A stretch of 64,000 bases of DNA from Roseburia rectibacter. GTDB lineage: Bacteria > Bacillota > Clostridia > Lachnospirales > Lachnospiraceae. Shown here piece after piece: positions 1-7,732 of the stretch. Every line of letters begins with the position of its first letter. Position 1 is the stretch's first letter. The stretch spans positions 3,383,501 to 3,447,500 of the forward strand of contig NZ_CP092473.1 in NCBI RefSeq assembly GCF_014287515.2, in the 5' to 3' direction. The notes beneath the pieces are model-generated. The model made no database searches. It saw only the letters and a program-made list of their open reading frames with translations, and was not told where the DNA came from. The position numbers were made by a program, and so were the translations under genes.

Positions 1-104
1 ACCAGCTGTTTGATCAGATATCTGTAATTATACAACACCTGACATCTTGTTTTCATTTTATTCATTACTCGCTCTGATTCCTCTTTTCTTCCTATATTTT
101 TCAT
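1..104 (-). CDS. ABC polysaccharide exporter permease, N-terminal fragment
   Basis: An open frame starts at the ATG at 104-102 and runs off the left edge, giving 34 codons. The peptide ends in YNYRYLIKQLV. This basic stretch with a tyrosine-rich amphipathic segment is typical of the cytoplasmic N-terminus of Wzm/TagG-type permeases, just before the first membrane helix. The start is uncertain. A promoter -10 box lies only about 14 bases upstream of the first ATG, so the ATG at 65-63 or 56-54 may be the real start. The call rests on a short stretch and would be settled by the sequence left of the window. Confidence 0.5.
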   Translation of the reverse strand, partial: MKNIGRKEESERVMNKMKTRCQVLYNYRYLIKQL

Positions 105-117
105 ATAAAACTGCTAT

Positions 118-146
118 ATTATAACATAACTTATTTTAAATTCCAA
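118..146 (-). promoter_or_regulatory. promoter for the left-edge permease gene
   Basis: On the minus strand a TTGGAA -35 box (141-146) is followed after 17 bases by a perfect TATAAT -10 box (118-123). It sits between the last gene of the left polysaccharide operon and the permease fragment, so the permease probably begins a new transcript. No terminator hairpin is visible in 105-161. Confidence 0.5.
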
Positions 147-161
147 TAGTTGCCTTTACAT

Positions 162-956
162 CTACTTTTGTCTGTTTATAATCATCTTGCGTCTCAAAAA
201 CTTAATTTCACCAAATACAATCATCACAATATAAAATGTAAAAGAAATCTTTTTTTTTCTTCTCAATATCTGAAAATTTCTTTTTCGCCCACAATGCATC
301 TCTTTCAAATGAGACGACAACCCACTCTGCCCATAATATTTCCGTCCAATACCATAATCAACCAGTTTCTTGGGTAAATAATACACCTGGTTCCATTCAA
401 AAAAACGCTGGTAATAATTCATATCTTCACAGTACTGCATAGACTCATCAAAATATCCGGCATCTTTTACTCTTGCCCTGCGTATCACAACGGTTGAGGT
501 AAATATAACGCTCTTTGTGCAATATTCTTTCAGCGATAACCGATGTAACAAATAATCTTTTCGCAGAAAAATTCTTAAAGGTCCTTCTTCCAGCCCGCCA
601 CAGAGCAGGTCGATCTGTGGATTTTCTTTTAAATTTTTTTCCTGCCATTCTAATTTTTCAGGCGCCCAGCAGTCATCCGAATCCAAAAATGCCAGATAAT
701 CTGCTGTTGCCATACGGATTCCCGCATTTCTTGCAGCCGCCACACCAGCGTTTTGCTGATTATATAAAATAATGTTCAGATTGCAGCTTTCACGTTTTTT
801 ATACTGCTCCACTTTATCTGCCGTAGCATCTGCAGATCCATCATTAATTACGATCACTTCCCGGATGAGTTCCGGTTTTGTCTGATTCCGCAGCGAATCT
901 AATGCCTTTTCTATCGTATTTTCACTATTATACGCCGGAATAATAACACTGAACAT
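162..956 (-). CDS. family 2 glycosyltransferase
   Basis: A 264-residue cytoplasmic GT-A glycosyltransferase. The N-terminus reads FSVIIPAYNSENTI, followed by VINDGSADAT and the metal-binding FLDSDDCW. These are hallmarks of inverting GT2 enzymes that transfer a sugar from a nucleotide donor to a lipid-linked repeat unit. The C-terminus is basic and hydrophobic, fitting membrane association. The ATG at 956 is preferred over an in-frame GTG three codons earlier because GGAGG lies 8 bases upstream of it. It is the last gene of the left operon, directly after the GT4 gene. Donor and linkage cannot be read from the sequence. Confidence 0.9.
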   Translation of the reverse strand: MFSVIIPAYNSENTIEKALDSLRNQTKPELIREVIVINDGSADATADKVEQYKKRESCNLNIILYNQQNAGVAAARNAGIRMATADYLAFLDSDDCWAPEKLEWQEKNLKENPQIDLLCGGLEEGPLRIFLRKDYLLHRLSLKEYCTKSVIFTSTVVIRRARVKDAGYFDESMQYCEDMNYYQRFFEWNQVYYLPKKLVDYGIGRKYYGQSGLSSHLKEMHCGRKRNFQILRRKKKISFTFYIVMIVFGEIKFLRRKMIINRQK

Positions 957-961
957 ATCCC

Positions 962-2113
962 TCACCTCCGGTATACTTTTCTCATAATCTCATCCACAGT
1001 TTCTTCACTGAACTGTCTGATTTTCTGCCGGTTCTGTTCGCCCATCTTTTTTAGTTGTTCCGGTTTATTTCTTTTATTTTCAAATATTTTTTCAAACGCT
1101 TCCCCATATGCCCCAGCTTCTTCCGGTGCTGCCAGACAGCCTCCCACACCATCTTCGATCAGGTCAACATTTCCCCTGATCCTGCTGCACACAACAGGTA
1201 AACCTTCCGCCATTGCTTCCATCAATGCAACGGATAATCCCTCTCTGAACGACGACAAAACAAAGCAATCCGCGCACTGTAGAATTTCATGTACATCACT
1301 GCGGAATCCGGCAAATTGTATATTTTTTTCTAAATGGTGCTCTTTCACATACTGTTCAAGTTCTTCTTTTTCCGGTCCAATCCCACACATCACATAATAA
1401 ATATCAGCTTTTTTCATTTTTTCCAATGCTTTTATGACAGTTCTCTGGTTCTTATTTGCTGTAAATTCTGCCACCTGTACGATCAGAAAAGCACTCTCAG
1501 GTATACCAAGTTCCTGTCTTTTTTTATTCTTTGCTTCCTGTGGCATATCGTGTGGTGTTACATTTACTCCAATACCCGGAATATAAGTAAGCTGCTTCAT
1601 ATGAAATTTCTTTTTTGCAAGCTCATAATCTTCCTGATTGATCACCAGCAGTTCATCTGTATATCGTGACAGATATTTTTCCACCGGATAGAACAGCAGC
1701 CAGTTTTTTGCCGGCGCCCCTTTAAAAAAATGAAACCCATGTGCAGTATAGATTGCATGCGTCTTATATTTATGTGCGGCCAGTCTGCCAAGCACCCCGC
1801 CGATCGGGCTGTGGCAATGTACAAAATGATATTGATTCTTTTTGAATAATTCTTTCAACTGCCGGTACGCTCTTGCATTTTGTCCAAGTTTAAATACATT
1901 TCTGGCAAAATCAATCTGATGCCACACAACCTGTTTTGATTCCAGTTCTTTTTTTAATTCACCGATCTGTTCTGGTGCGCACGTATTTCCCTCTGCAAAA
2001 TTACATGCCACCTCTACCTGATATCCCATCTGCAACAAAATATCGATATTTCTCATGTTGAACTGCTGTATCATGGATGCTACAGAAGCCACCAGTAAAA
2101 CTTTATCTGACAT
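962..2113 (-). CDS. family 4 glycosyltransferase
   Basis: A 383-residue GT-B glycosyltransferase. The N-terminal acceptor domain contains the HCHSPIGGVLGRLAA segment, and the C-terminal donor domain has SSFREGLSVALMEAMAEG, which carries the E-x7-E motif of retaining GT4 enzymes. HCHSPIGG followed by TAHGFHFFKGAP is characteristic of EpsD/CapM-like capsule glycosyltransferases. It lies between two remnant genes and the last GT2 gene and is part of the left operon. An AGGAGA ribosome site lies about 11 bases before the ATG. Confidence 0.92.
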   Translation of the reverse strand: MSDKVLLVASVASMIQQFNMRNIDILLQMGYQVEVACNFAEGNTCAPEQIGELKKELESKQVVWHQIDFARNVFKLGQNARAYRQLKELFKKNQYHFVHCHSPIGGVLGRLAAHKYKTHAIYTAHGFHFFKGAPAKNWLLFYPVEKYLSRYTDELLVINQEDYELAKKKFHMKQLTYIPGIGVNVTPHDMPQEAKNKKRQELGIPESAFLIVQVAEFTANKNQRTVIKALEKMKKADIYYVMCGIGPEKEELEQYVKEHHLEKNIQFAGFRSDVHEILQCADCFVLSSFREGLSVALMEAMAEGLPVVCSRIRGNVDLIEDGVGGCLAAPEEAGAYGEAFEKIFENKRNKPEQLKKMGEQNRQKIRQFSEETVDEIMRKVYRR

Positions 2114-2131
2114 GAAGTTTTTATCTCCTTT

Positions 2132-2231
2132 TTATACCCCAATAAACTTTCCCACAGCCTCATCCAGCCGTTTTAACATCTCACATTCCCTCAATGTCAC
2201 TTCAGATAGCCAATCATCATGGTATCTATGC
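2132..2231 (-). pseudogene. C-terminal remnant of an unidentified gene
   Basis: Directly after the broken ATPase fragment, in a different frame, about 32 codons read through to a TAA at 2134-2132. They encode a highly charged helical tail (YHDDWLSEVTLRECEMLKRL). It has no start codon or ribosome site of its own. It looks like the C-terminus of a lost gene joined to the ATPase fragment by a deletion. It could be the former partner of the ATPase or the tail of an unrelated polysaccharide gene. I cannot name the family. Confidence 0.45.
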
Positions 2232-2372
2232 GTAGTCAAATAACTGAATAGCCTCTAATATGGACGTTTTTCCCGAATTATTTTCCCCAATTATAATGTT
2301 CATCTGACCAAGATTCTCCATCGTCAGATTGCGCAATCCGCGATAGGAACCGATTGTTAATCTTTTTAACAT
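2226..2372 (-). pseudogene. truncated OLD-like / AAA ATPase, N-terminal fragment
   Basis: From the ATG at 2372-2370, 48 codons encode the start of an SMC/OLD-type ATPase. The opening LKRLTIGSYRGLRNLTM is the usual first strand pair, followed by IIIGENNSGKTSILEAI, a perfect Walker A motif. A TAG stop follows at 2228-2226, so signature, Walker B and everything downstream are missing. The fragment is distinct from the intact ATPase at 4463-5746 and is a second, decayed ATPase module in the same operon. Confidence 0.75.
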
Positions 2373-2459
2373 CCTGCCACCTTTTCATTGTTATAAGCGA
2401 TTATCAGAATTTATTATACTACAAATGTATTCTGTTGCAAAGAAACGGGACTCTCATCC

Positions 2460-3371
2460 TCAAACACATCTCTCCACACTCTCCTTCAATCCGAACCGCT
2501 GATATCCATCAATTTTTTCTCTGCTCAGTTCCTGGTCGATCACCATAGATCCGAACGCCTTTCCTGCCATACCGCCAATCTTCCCCGGCATTTTTTTTGC
2601 CAGCGCCACAAACGGATTCATCCAGTTACACAGATGTACGTTTTTCCCTTTTGCCGTAGCAATCGCTGCTACCATCTGTGCCGTGGTCACGCAGGAAGCA
2701 TTCTGCGGCAGAAACACACCAGTCCTCTGATCCTCGATCAAAATTTTTAAAAACTCCGCAAGATTCTCCACATAAAGCATGCTCCGCTCATTTTTTACAT
2801 TTGGAAATACCGGTACCTTATCCGCTAACTTTACAAGCATCTTAAAATTTCCTTTGCTGTTTTTTCCATAGATCATCGGCGGGCGGACAATTGCAAGTAC
2901 AATATTGTTTTTTCTGGCATCCACCTTAAGCCCCTCAAACAGCGCCTGTAGTTTCTGCTCTGCCTGCCACTTGCTGTCCCCATAAAAATTTGACGGAGCA
3001 GGCTTTGTATCTTTTGTGATATGTATTGCCCCTCCGCCATTACTGCTGTCTCCGTATACAATTACACTGCTCAGGTAAATATATTGTCCCACGCCATCCT
3101 TTACAGCTTTTTGGGCAGCTTCACATGCCAGATCACAGTTTACGGCATAATATTCCTGTTTTTGTTCTTCTGTCAGGATGCCAATATCCGCATGTGCTTT
3201 GCCAGTCACGTTTAAAATACTGTCATATCCTGACCAGTCATCCTCTTTCCATGCCTCACCACGCAGACTGACTTTATGAACCTCATACTGGTCATTATAA
3301 TTTTCTCCAATATATTTTTGAAATGAGTTGCCAATATAACTGTTGGCGCCTAAAATCAATACCTTTTTCAT
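2460..3371 (-). CDS. NAD-dependent epimerase/dehydratase (SDR)
   Basis: A 303-residue extended short-chain dehydrogenase acting on nucleotide-sugars. It begins with KKVLILGANSYIG, a Rossmann GxxxxxG variant. An SSVIVYGDSS segment provides the usual serine, and YGDSKWQAEQ provides the catalytic YxxxK. ERSMLYVENLAEF is typical of WbpV/GalE-like epimerases next to PGT genes. Its ATG overlaps the stop of the phosphoglycosyl transferase gene by four bases, and the two commonly pair in repeat-unit initiation. The exact sugar (for example a GlcNAc/GalNAc or QuiNAc derivative) is not decided by the sequence. Confidence 0.88.
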   Translation of the reverse strand: MKKVLILGANSYIGNSFQKYIGENYNDQYEVHKVSLRGEAWKEDDWSGYDSILNVTGKAHADIGILTEEQKQEYYAVNCDLACEAAQKAVKDGVGQYIYLSSVIVYGDSSNGGGAIHITKDTKPAPSNFYGDSKWQAEQKLQALFEGLKVDARKNNIVLAIVRPPMIYGKNSKGNFKMLVKLADKVPVFPNVKNERSMLYVENLAEFLKILIEDQRTGVFLPQNASCVTTAQMVAAIATAKGKNVHLCNWMNPFVALAKKMPGKIGGMAGKAFGSMVIDQELSREKIDGYQRFGLKESVERCV

Positions 3372-3976
3372 TTCCCCTTCATGCTCCCTGTTCCACCTTC
3401 AACCACTCCATCCTGTCTCAAAACGCTTAAGAATGTACCAAAGAAACACCGTACATCCATTGTAAACCCATATTTTTTCACATACTCGCCATCTATTTTT
3501 GCCTTGACTGGAATTTCAAGTTCATCACGACCATTGATCTGCGCCCAGCCGGTCAGACCCGGTGTCACATCATTTGCACCGTATTTGTCGCGTTCTGCGA
3601 CAAGGTCATCCTGATTCCAGAGTGCCGGGCGAGGACCTACGATACTCATATCCCCCTTAAAAATATTAAAGATCTGTGGCAGCTCATCGAGGCTGGTCTT
3701 ACGAAGAAATCTGCCGGTTTTTGTAATGTACTGTTCCGGATTTGCCAGCATATGTGTCGGCATATCTTTCGGTGTATCGGTGCGCATGGTCCGGAATTTA
3801 TAAATCTGGAAATATGTCTTGTGGATGCCGACTCTCTTTTGTGTAAAGAAGATTGGTCCCGGTGAATCTAATTTGATCGCAATGCATAAGATCAAAAGCA
3901 GCGGGGACAATATAATGATCGCAAGTCCGCTGAGTAAGATATCTATGATTCGTTTTATATAACGGTATCCTGTCAT
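3368..3976 (-). CDS. initiating phosphoglycosyl transferase (small monotopic type)
   Basis: A 202-residue bacterial sugar transferase of the short PglC-like class. It transfers a sugar-1-phosphate to undecaprenyl phosphate to start a glycan. One hydrophobic re-entrant segment near residues 10-35 (IDILLSGLAIIILSPLLLI) precedes the conserved core: FFTQKRVG, KFRTMRTD, RKTSLDELPQIFNIFKGDMSIVGPRP and TPGLTGWAQINGRDE. The catalytic Asp-Glu pair is in DELPQ. It overlaps the upstream nuclease-like gene by four bases and the downstream epimerase by four bases, so all three are translationally coupled. Confidence 0.95.
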   Translation of the reverse strand: MTGYRYIKRIIDILLSGLAIIILSPLLLILCIAIKLDSPGPIFFTQKRVGIHKTYFQIYKFRTMRTDTPKDMPTHMLANPEQYITKTGRFLRKTSLDELPQIFNIFKGDMSIVGPRPALWNQDDLVAERDKYGANDVTPGLTGWAQINGRDELEIPVKAKIDGEYVKKYGFTMDVRCFFGTFLSVLRQDGVVEGGTGSMKGK

Positions 3977-4419
3977 TTTCTGTCTGTCCCTTCTAATTTT
4001 TCAAACTTTTTTACAAACAATTGTTCAAATTGCTCTTTGGTATATGTATTGGTTTCATCAAGAATATAGCTTATATTTTCTCTGGAAAATTGATAATCAG
4101 GGATCATTCCTGCTTCTATCAGCATAATAAGACTGTCATATATTTTCCGGTAAATTTCATCCTTTTTTATGCTGCCATTTTTAAACTCCACAAAATACCA
4201 CTTTCCATCTTCTGTACAATACAATGCATCATTGGTTTTCGGTTGTTGTGCTATTTTAACCACTTGGCAATAATACTTTGAAAAACGATCAAAATTGACA
4301 GCAAGTAATCTGCTTTCCGTCATATAATCAGAACTTGCATCGTCCTTAGAACAGTGTTTTAATGTTGCAGTCATCGACTGCATAACTTCCGGAAGTTTTT
4401 CTATTGCCTCTTTTGTCAT
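3973..4419 (-). CDS. PD-(D/E)XK nuclease-like partner of the adjacent ATPase
   Basis: A 148-residue soluble protein I do not recognise by name. Residues 62-83 read D64-ALYC, a turn, then WYFVEFKNGSI. The D64 / E78-x-K80 spacing on two beta strands matches the PD-(D/E)XK nuclease core. The rest is helical and charged. It follows the ATPase gene by 43 bases and overlaps the next polysaccharide gene by four. Pairing of an OLD/SMC-like ATPase with a small nuclease is common in anti-phage systems, so the pair is a candidate defence module. Function is inferred; a non-nuclease role such as sensing remains possible. Confidence 0.55.
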   Translation of the reverse strand: MTKEAIEKLPEVMQSMTATLKHCSKDDASSDYMTESRLLAVNFDRFSKYYCQVVKIAQQPKTNDALYCTEDGKWYFVEFKNGSIKKDEIYRKIYDSLIMLIEAGMIPDYQFSRENISYILDETNTYTKEQFEQLFVKKFEKLEGTDRK

Positions 4420-4462
4420 TATATCCCCATTTCTTCAAAATCAAATTCTTGCCTGCTTTCTG

Positions 4463-5746
4463 CTATTTAGACATCTGAATACTTTCTAATTTTTCAAACG
4501 GTTTTGCTAACAACTGATACACAGACTGCAGATTTTCTGTAACATCTTTCATAACCGTTTCTTTTCCATCTGCCTGTGCAAGGTAATAATTCGTAATATG
4601 ATCCACATTATGTTTTTTCGTATATGTTTCAATCGCCTCTAGAAAATAAGGACTGTGTGTAGTGATTAGTATCGTAAGATGAAGATATTTTTCCAGTAAT
4701 ACGATCAATTCTGCATATATAAGCTGCCATTCTGGATGTAGGTGTATTTCCGGCTCATCTAGCACCATCACATCTTTCTCATGGATTTCGCCTTTTTCTA
4801 ACAAAGTGCGAATAATTGTAAATGCCTTGATTCCCATGGATAAATTTCCAATTTCAAAATAATGCATTTCTTCATCTGCCAGAAAAAAATCCCCATCCTC
4901 ATTTTTTATTACTTTTCCGATCGTTACCTCAGATAACATTTTCAGTATATCACTGATTTTTTCTTCTGCCATCAGTTTTCCAATCGCATTGTCCGGTATA
5001 TTCGCGCTTAATTTCTGAAGCAAGTGCAAATCCTGTTCACTCAGCCCATCACTGTACTCCCACGAATTCATATAATCCATAATTGCCGGCGAATCAATTG
5101 AGATTGCTTCATGCATGACAGATATTTCTCTTTCTATCATATATTCACTATTCTGTTTTATCCCAACCTGTATTTTTTTCCCTTGAATAAGCAATATTGC
5201 TTTCGCCTCGCTTTCTGGCTCATACAGATCATTCATCTGACCATAAAAATATCTGCCGAAAGTGTCTGCTATCAAGGTCTGCTCCACAGCCTCATTTTTT
5301 AAATTTAATATACTATTTACTTTCTCTAAAACTTCATGGCACAATGCATCTCTGCTTTCATCATCAATCACATTTCTGAGATTATCATATAATTCAGAAA
5401 TAATTTCTATTTTTTTCTCCTCATCTGCTGCCATAATCAATTCTGCTGCATTTGCATATCTTTTTCTGCTGGTTCGGGAAGGTACATTCACAGTTACTCT
5501 CTGATCATCATTTTTCAAATTATGATACCAGCTATTCTGCCAGTTATAACGGAGCAGTGACTCTATCTGTTCTTTCTTCTTCTGTGAAGCTTTTTCATCC
5601 ACTTTATACATGGAATTAAACATACATGACAAAATCTTTCCTACCGTACTCTTTCCCGTATTATTTTCACCGGCAATCACAGTAATTCCGTCAAGTTTGA
5701 TAGATGCCTGTTTAATTTTGGAAAAATGCTGAATTTCCAGTCTCAT
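4463..5746 (-). CDS. OLD-like AAA ATPase
   Basis: A 427-residue ATPase with ABC-type head motifs and no membrane segments. Walker A is AGENNTGKST near the N-terminus. A charged, partly coiled middle region follows, then a signature-like LSMGIKA, Walker B VLDEPEIHLHPEW and the switch LITTHSPYFLEAIE. This order is typical of the AAA_15/AAA_21/OLD group found in phage-defence and DNA-maintenance systems. It sits between the dehydratase gene (12-base gap) and a nuclease-like gene. No TOPRIM domain is visible, so it is not a full OLD nuclease. Confidence 0.85.
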   Translation of the reverse strand: MRLEIQHFSKIKQASIKLDGITVIAGENNTGKSTVGKILSCMFNSMYKVDEKASQKKKEQIESLLRYNWQNSWYHNLKNDDQRVTVNVPSRTSRKRYANAAELIMAADEEKKIEIISELYDNLRNVIDDESRDALCHEVLEKVNSILNLKNEAVEQTLIADTFGRYFYGQMNDLYEPESEAKAILLIQGKKIQVGIKQNSEYMIEREISVMHEAISIDSPAIMDYMNSWEYSDGLSEQDLHLLQKLSANIPDNAIGKLMAEEKISDILKMLSEVTIGKVIKNEDGDFFLADEEMHYFEIGNLSMGIKAFTIIRTLLEKGEIHEKDVMVLDEPEIHLHPEWQLIYAELIVLLEKYLHLTILITTHSPYFLEAIETYTKKHNVDHITNYYLAQADGKETVMKDVTENLQSVYQLLAKPFEKLESIQMSK

Positions 5747-5758
5747 ACTTTCCCCTTT

Positions 5759-7627
5759 CTACTCCTCCTTCGGCTGATACGTCGGCACAATTTTTTTCAC
5801 CCACTCACGAATATCAGATGGCTCTGTCACTACATACTCTTTTAATTCTTCTAACTGCTCTAAAAACTTTCCTTCATCCAGTTCGATTGGTTTTCCGATG
5901 TGGATCAGGTTATTCTCGGTATCCTGCAGTCCTTCTTCATCCATCAGCATCTCTTCGTATAATTTTTCCCCAGGACGTAGTCCGGTAAACACGATCTGGA
6001 TATCTTCATCCGGTTTATGACCGGATAACAGAATCAGGTTTTTGGCTAGATCAAGGATTTTGACCGGTTCTCCCATATCCAGAACAAAAATCTCTCCGCC
6101 TTTTGCATAGGCTCCCGCCTGTAATACTAAGGATACAGCCTCTGGTATTGTCATAAAATAGCGCACGATATTCGGATCTGTGACAGTCACCGGGCCTCCA
6201 CGTTCGATCTGTTTTTTAAATAAAGGGATCACGCTTCCGTTACTGCCAAGTACATTTCCAAAACGCACTGCCACATATTCCGTCTCAGAGCGCTTATTGT
6301 AAGTCTGAATGATCATTTCACAGATTCTTTTACTTGCGCCCATGATATTGGTCGGATTGACCGCCTTATCGGTAGAGATCATCACAAACCGTTTTACATG
6401 ATAACGGTCTGCAGCCTGCACGATTTTCCATGTGCCAAGGACATTGTTCTTGATTGCTTCATTCGGGCTCTCCTCCATCAACGGCACATGTTTATGAGCT
6501 GCCGCATGGTAAATGATCTCCGGATGATAGGTCTCAAAAATCCAGTTCATTCGATTGGTATTCCGCACAGAACCGATCAGCACAACCAGATCAAGATCCG
6601 GGAATTTTACCTTTAATTCATTCTGTATATCATATGTGGTATTCTCATAAATATCTAAAATAATCAGCTGCTTTGGTTTGTGTCCCGCGATCTGTCTGCA
6701 CAACTCACTTCCGATAGAACCACCCCCACCGGTTACCATGATAACTTTCCCGGACACATAACCCATGATAGACTCAAGATTCACCATGACCGGTTCTCTT
6801 CCAAGCAGATCATTTACATCAACATCTTTTAATTTGCTGATACCAACTTCACCATTGACAAGCTGATAGATTCCAGGCAGACGTTTTAATTCGCAGCCGG
6901 TCTCTTTACAAATATCAAGAATCCCCTTCATCTGTTTCGGGGAGGCTGATGGCATCGCTATAATGATCTCATGCACATGCAGTTCCAACACCTTATCCCG
7001 GATGCAGCTTCTGTCACCGATCACCTTTGCTCCATGGATATAATTACCAATCTTTGTCTTATCATCATCAATTACACCGACAACTTTTTTCTTTACATAA
7101 CGGCTATTGTTAATCTCTTTAATCAGCTGATTACCAGCCTCACCTGCACCGATTACCAGTACATTCCTACGATATGTGCCGTCTCTTCGCATATTCCGGA
7201 TTGCCCTAAGTCCACGATAGGAATATCTGCATCCCATGATCAGCACAAGTAAAAATAACCCATATAAAATATAAAAGCTTCGTGGAACCGGGAACATATC
7301 TCCCCAGTTACGTACCAGGATCAATGCAGCTACCACGATCGCATCCAGTATACATGCCGAAACAACATACATCATTTCAAGTGCCCCTGCATAACTCCAC
7401 AGACTTGAATATAATCGGAGTGCCCAGAAGATGATCAATGTGATCACCATCATATACGGAAGTGTTCTCCATACTTCATTCAGATATTCTGTCGGTACAT
7501 TGTAAAAGTTCAGATCAAACCGTATTATCAGCGCAAACATACTCGCAACAAATACAGCAAGCATGTCATAACACATCAAAAAAATACGGCGCATAAATAA
7601 CTGTCTATCTTGAATTAACTGTTTCAT
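5759..7627 (-). CDS. membrane-bound UDP-sugar 4,6-dehydratase (CapD/WbpM/PglF type)
   Basis: A 622-residue protein. Four membrane helices (residues about 15-140) are followed by a first Rossmann domain (VLVIGAGEAGNQLIKE) and then the catalytic SDR domain starting VTGGGGSIGSELCRQI. The active site follows the WbpM pattern, with STDKAVNPTNIMGASK, where methionine replaces the usual tyrosine before the lysine. GLRPGEKLYEEML is another family signature. It probably converts UDP-GlcNAc to a 4-keto-6-deoxy sugar, the precursor of QuiNAc, FucNAc or bacillosamine-type residues. It is the first gene of the left operon and has its own promoter upstream. Confidence 0.93.
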   Translation of the reverse strand: MKQLIQDRQLFMRRIFLMCYDMLAVFVASMFALIIRFDLNFYNVPTEYLNEVWRTLPYMMVITLIIFWALRLYSSLWSYAGALEMMYVVSACILDAIVVAALILVRNWGDMFPVPRSFYILYGLFLLVLIMGCRYSYRGLRAIRNMRRDGTYRRNVLVIGAGEAGNQLIKEINNSRYVKKKVVGVIDDDKTKIGNYIHGAKVIGDRSCIRDKVLELHVHEIIIAMPSASPKQMKGILDICKETGCELKRLPGIYQLVNGEVGISKLKDVDVNDLLGREPVMVNLESIMGYVSGKVIMVTGGGGSIGSELCRQIAGHKPKQLIILDIYENTTYDIQNELKVKFPDLDLVVLIGSVRNTNRMNWIFETYHPEIIYHAAAHKHVPLMEESPNEAIKNNVLGTWKIVQAADRYHVKRFVMISTDKAVNPTNIMGASKRICEMIIQTYNKRSETEYVAVRFGNVLGSNGSVIPLFKKQIERGGPVTVTDPNIVRYFMTIPEAVSLVLQAGAYAKGGEIFVLDMGEPVKILDLAKNLILLSGHKPDEDIQIVFTGLRPGEKLYEEMLMDEEGLQDTENNLIHIGKPIELDEGKFLEQLEELKEYVVTEPSDIREWVKKIVPTYQPKEE

Positions 7628-7653
7628 CTATTGTTATTGTCCTTTATATTCAA

Positions 7654-7685
7654 AATGCTGTTATACCCAAGGGTATAACAGCATT
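7654..7685 (-). promoter_or_regulatory. perfect 15-bp palindrome at the transcription start
   Basis: Two perfect 15-base arms (7654-7668 and 7671-7685) are separated by two bases. The palindrome begins directly after the -10 box of the promoter at 7686-7715 and ends 26 bases before the dehydratase ATG. As DNA it could be an operator covering +1. As RNA it would be a very stable 5'-end hairpin. It lacks a long U-run on the minus strand, so it is a weak candidate for a terminator. Confidence 0.6.
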
Positions 7686-7715
7686 ATTATAGCATATCTA
7701 TTCTGTTTGTGTAAA
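7686..7715 (-). promoter_or_regulatory. promoter of the left polysaccharide operon
   Basis: A TTTACA -35 box (7710-7715), an 18-base spacer and a TATAAT -10 box (7686-7691) lie on the minus strand. The promoter is 17 bases inside the edge of the IS-B remnant (7733), so the operon has its own start and does not depend on transcription through the IS. Confidence 0.7.
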
Positions 7716-7732
7716 CCGATTCCCTTTTTTCT

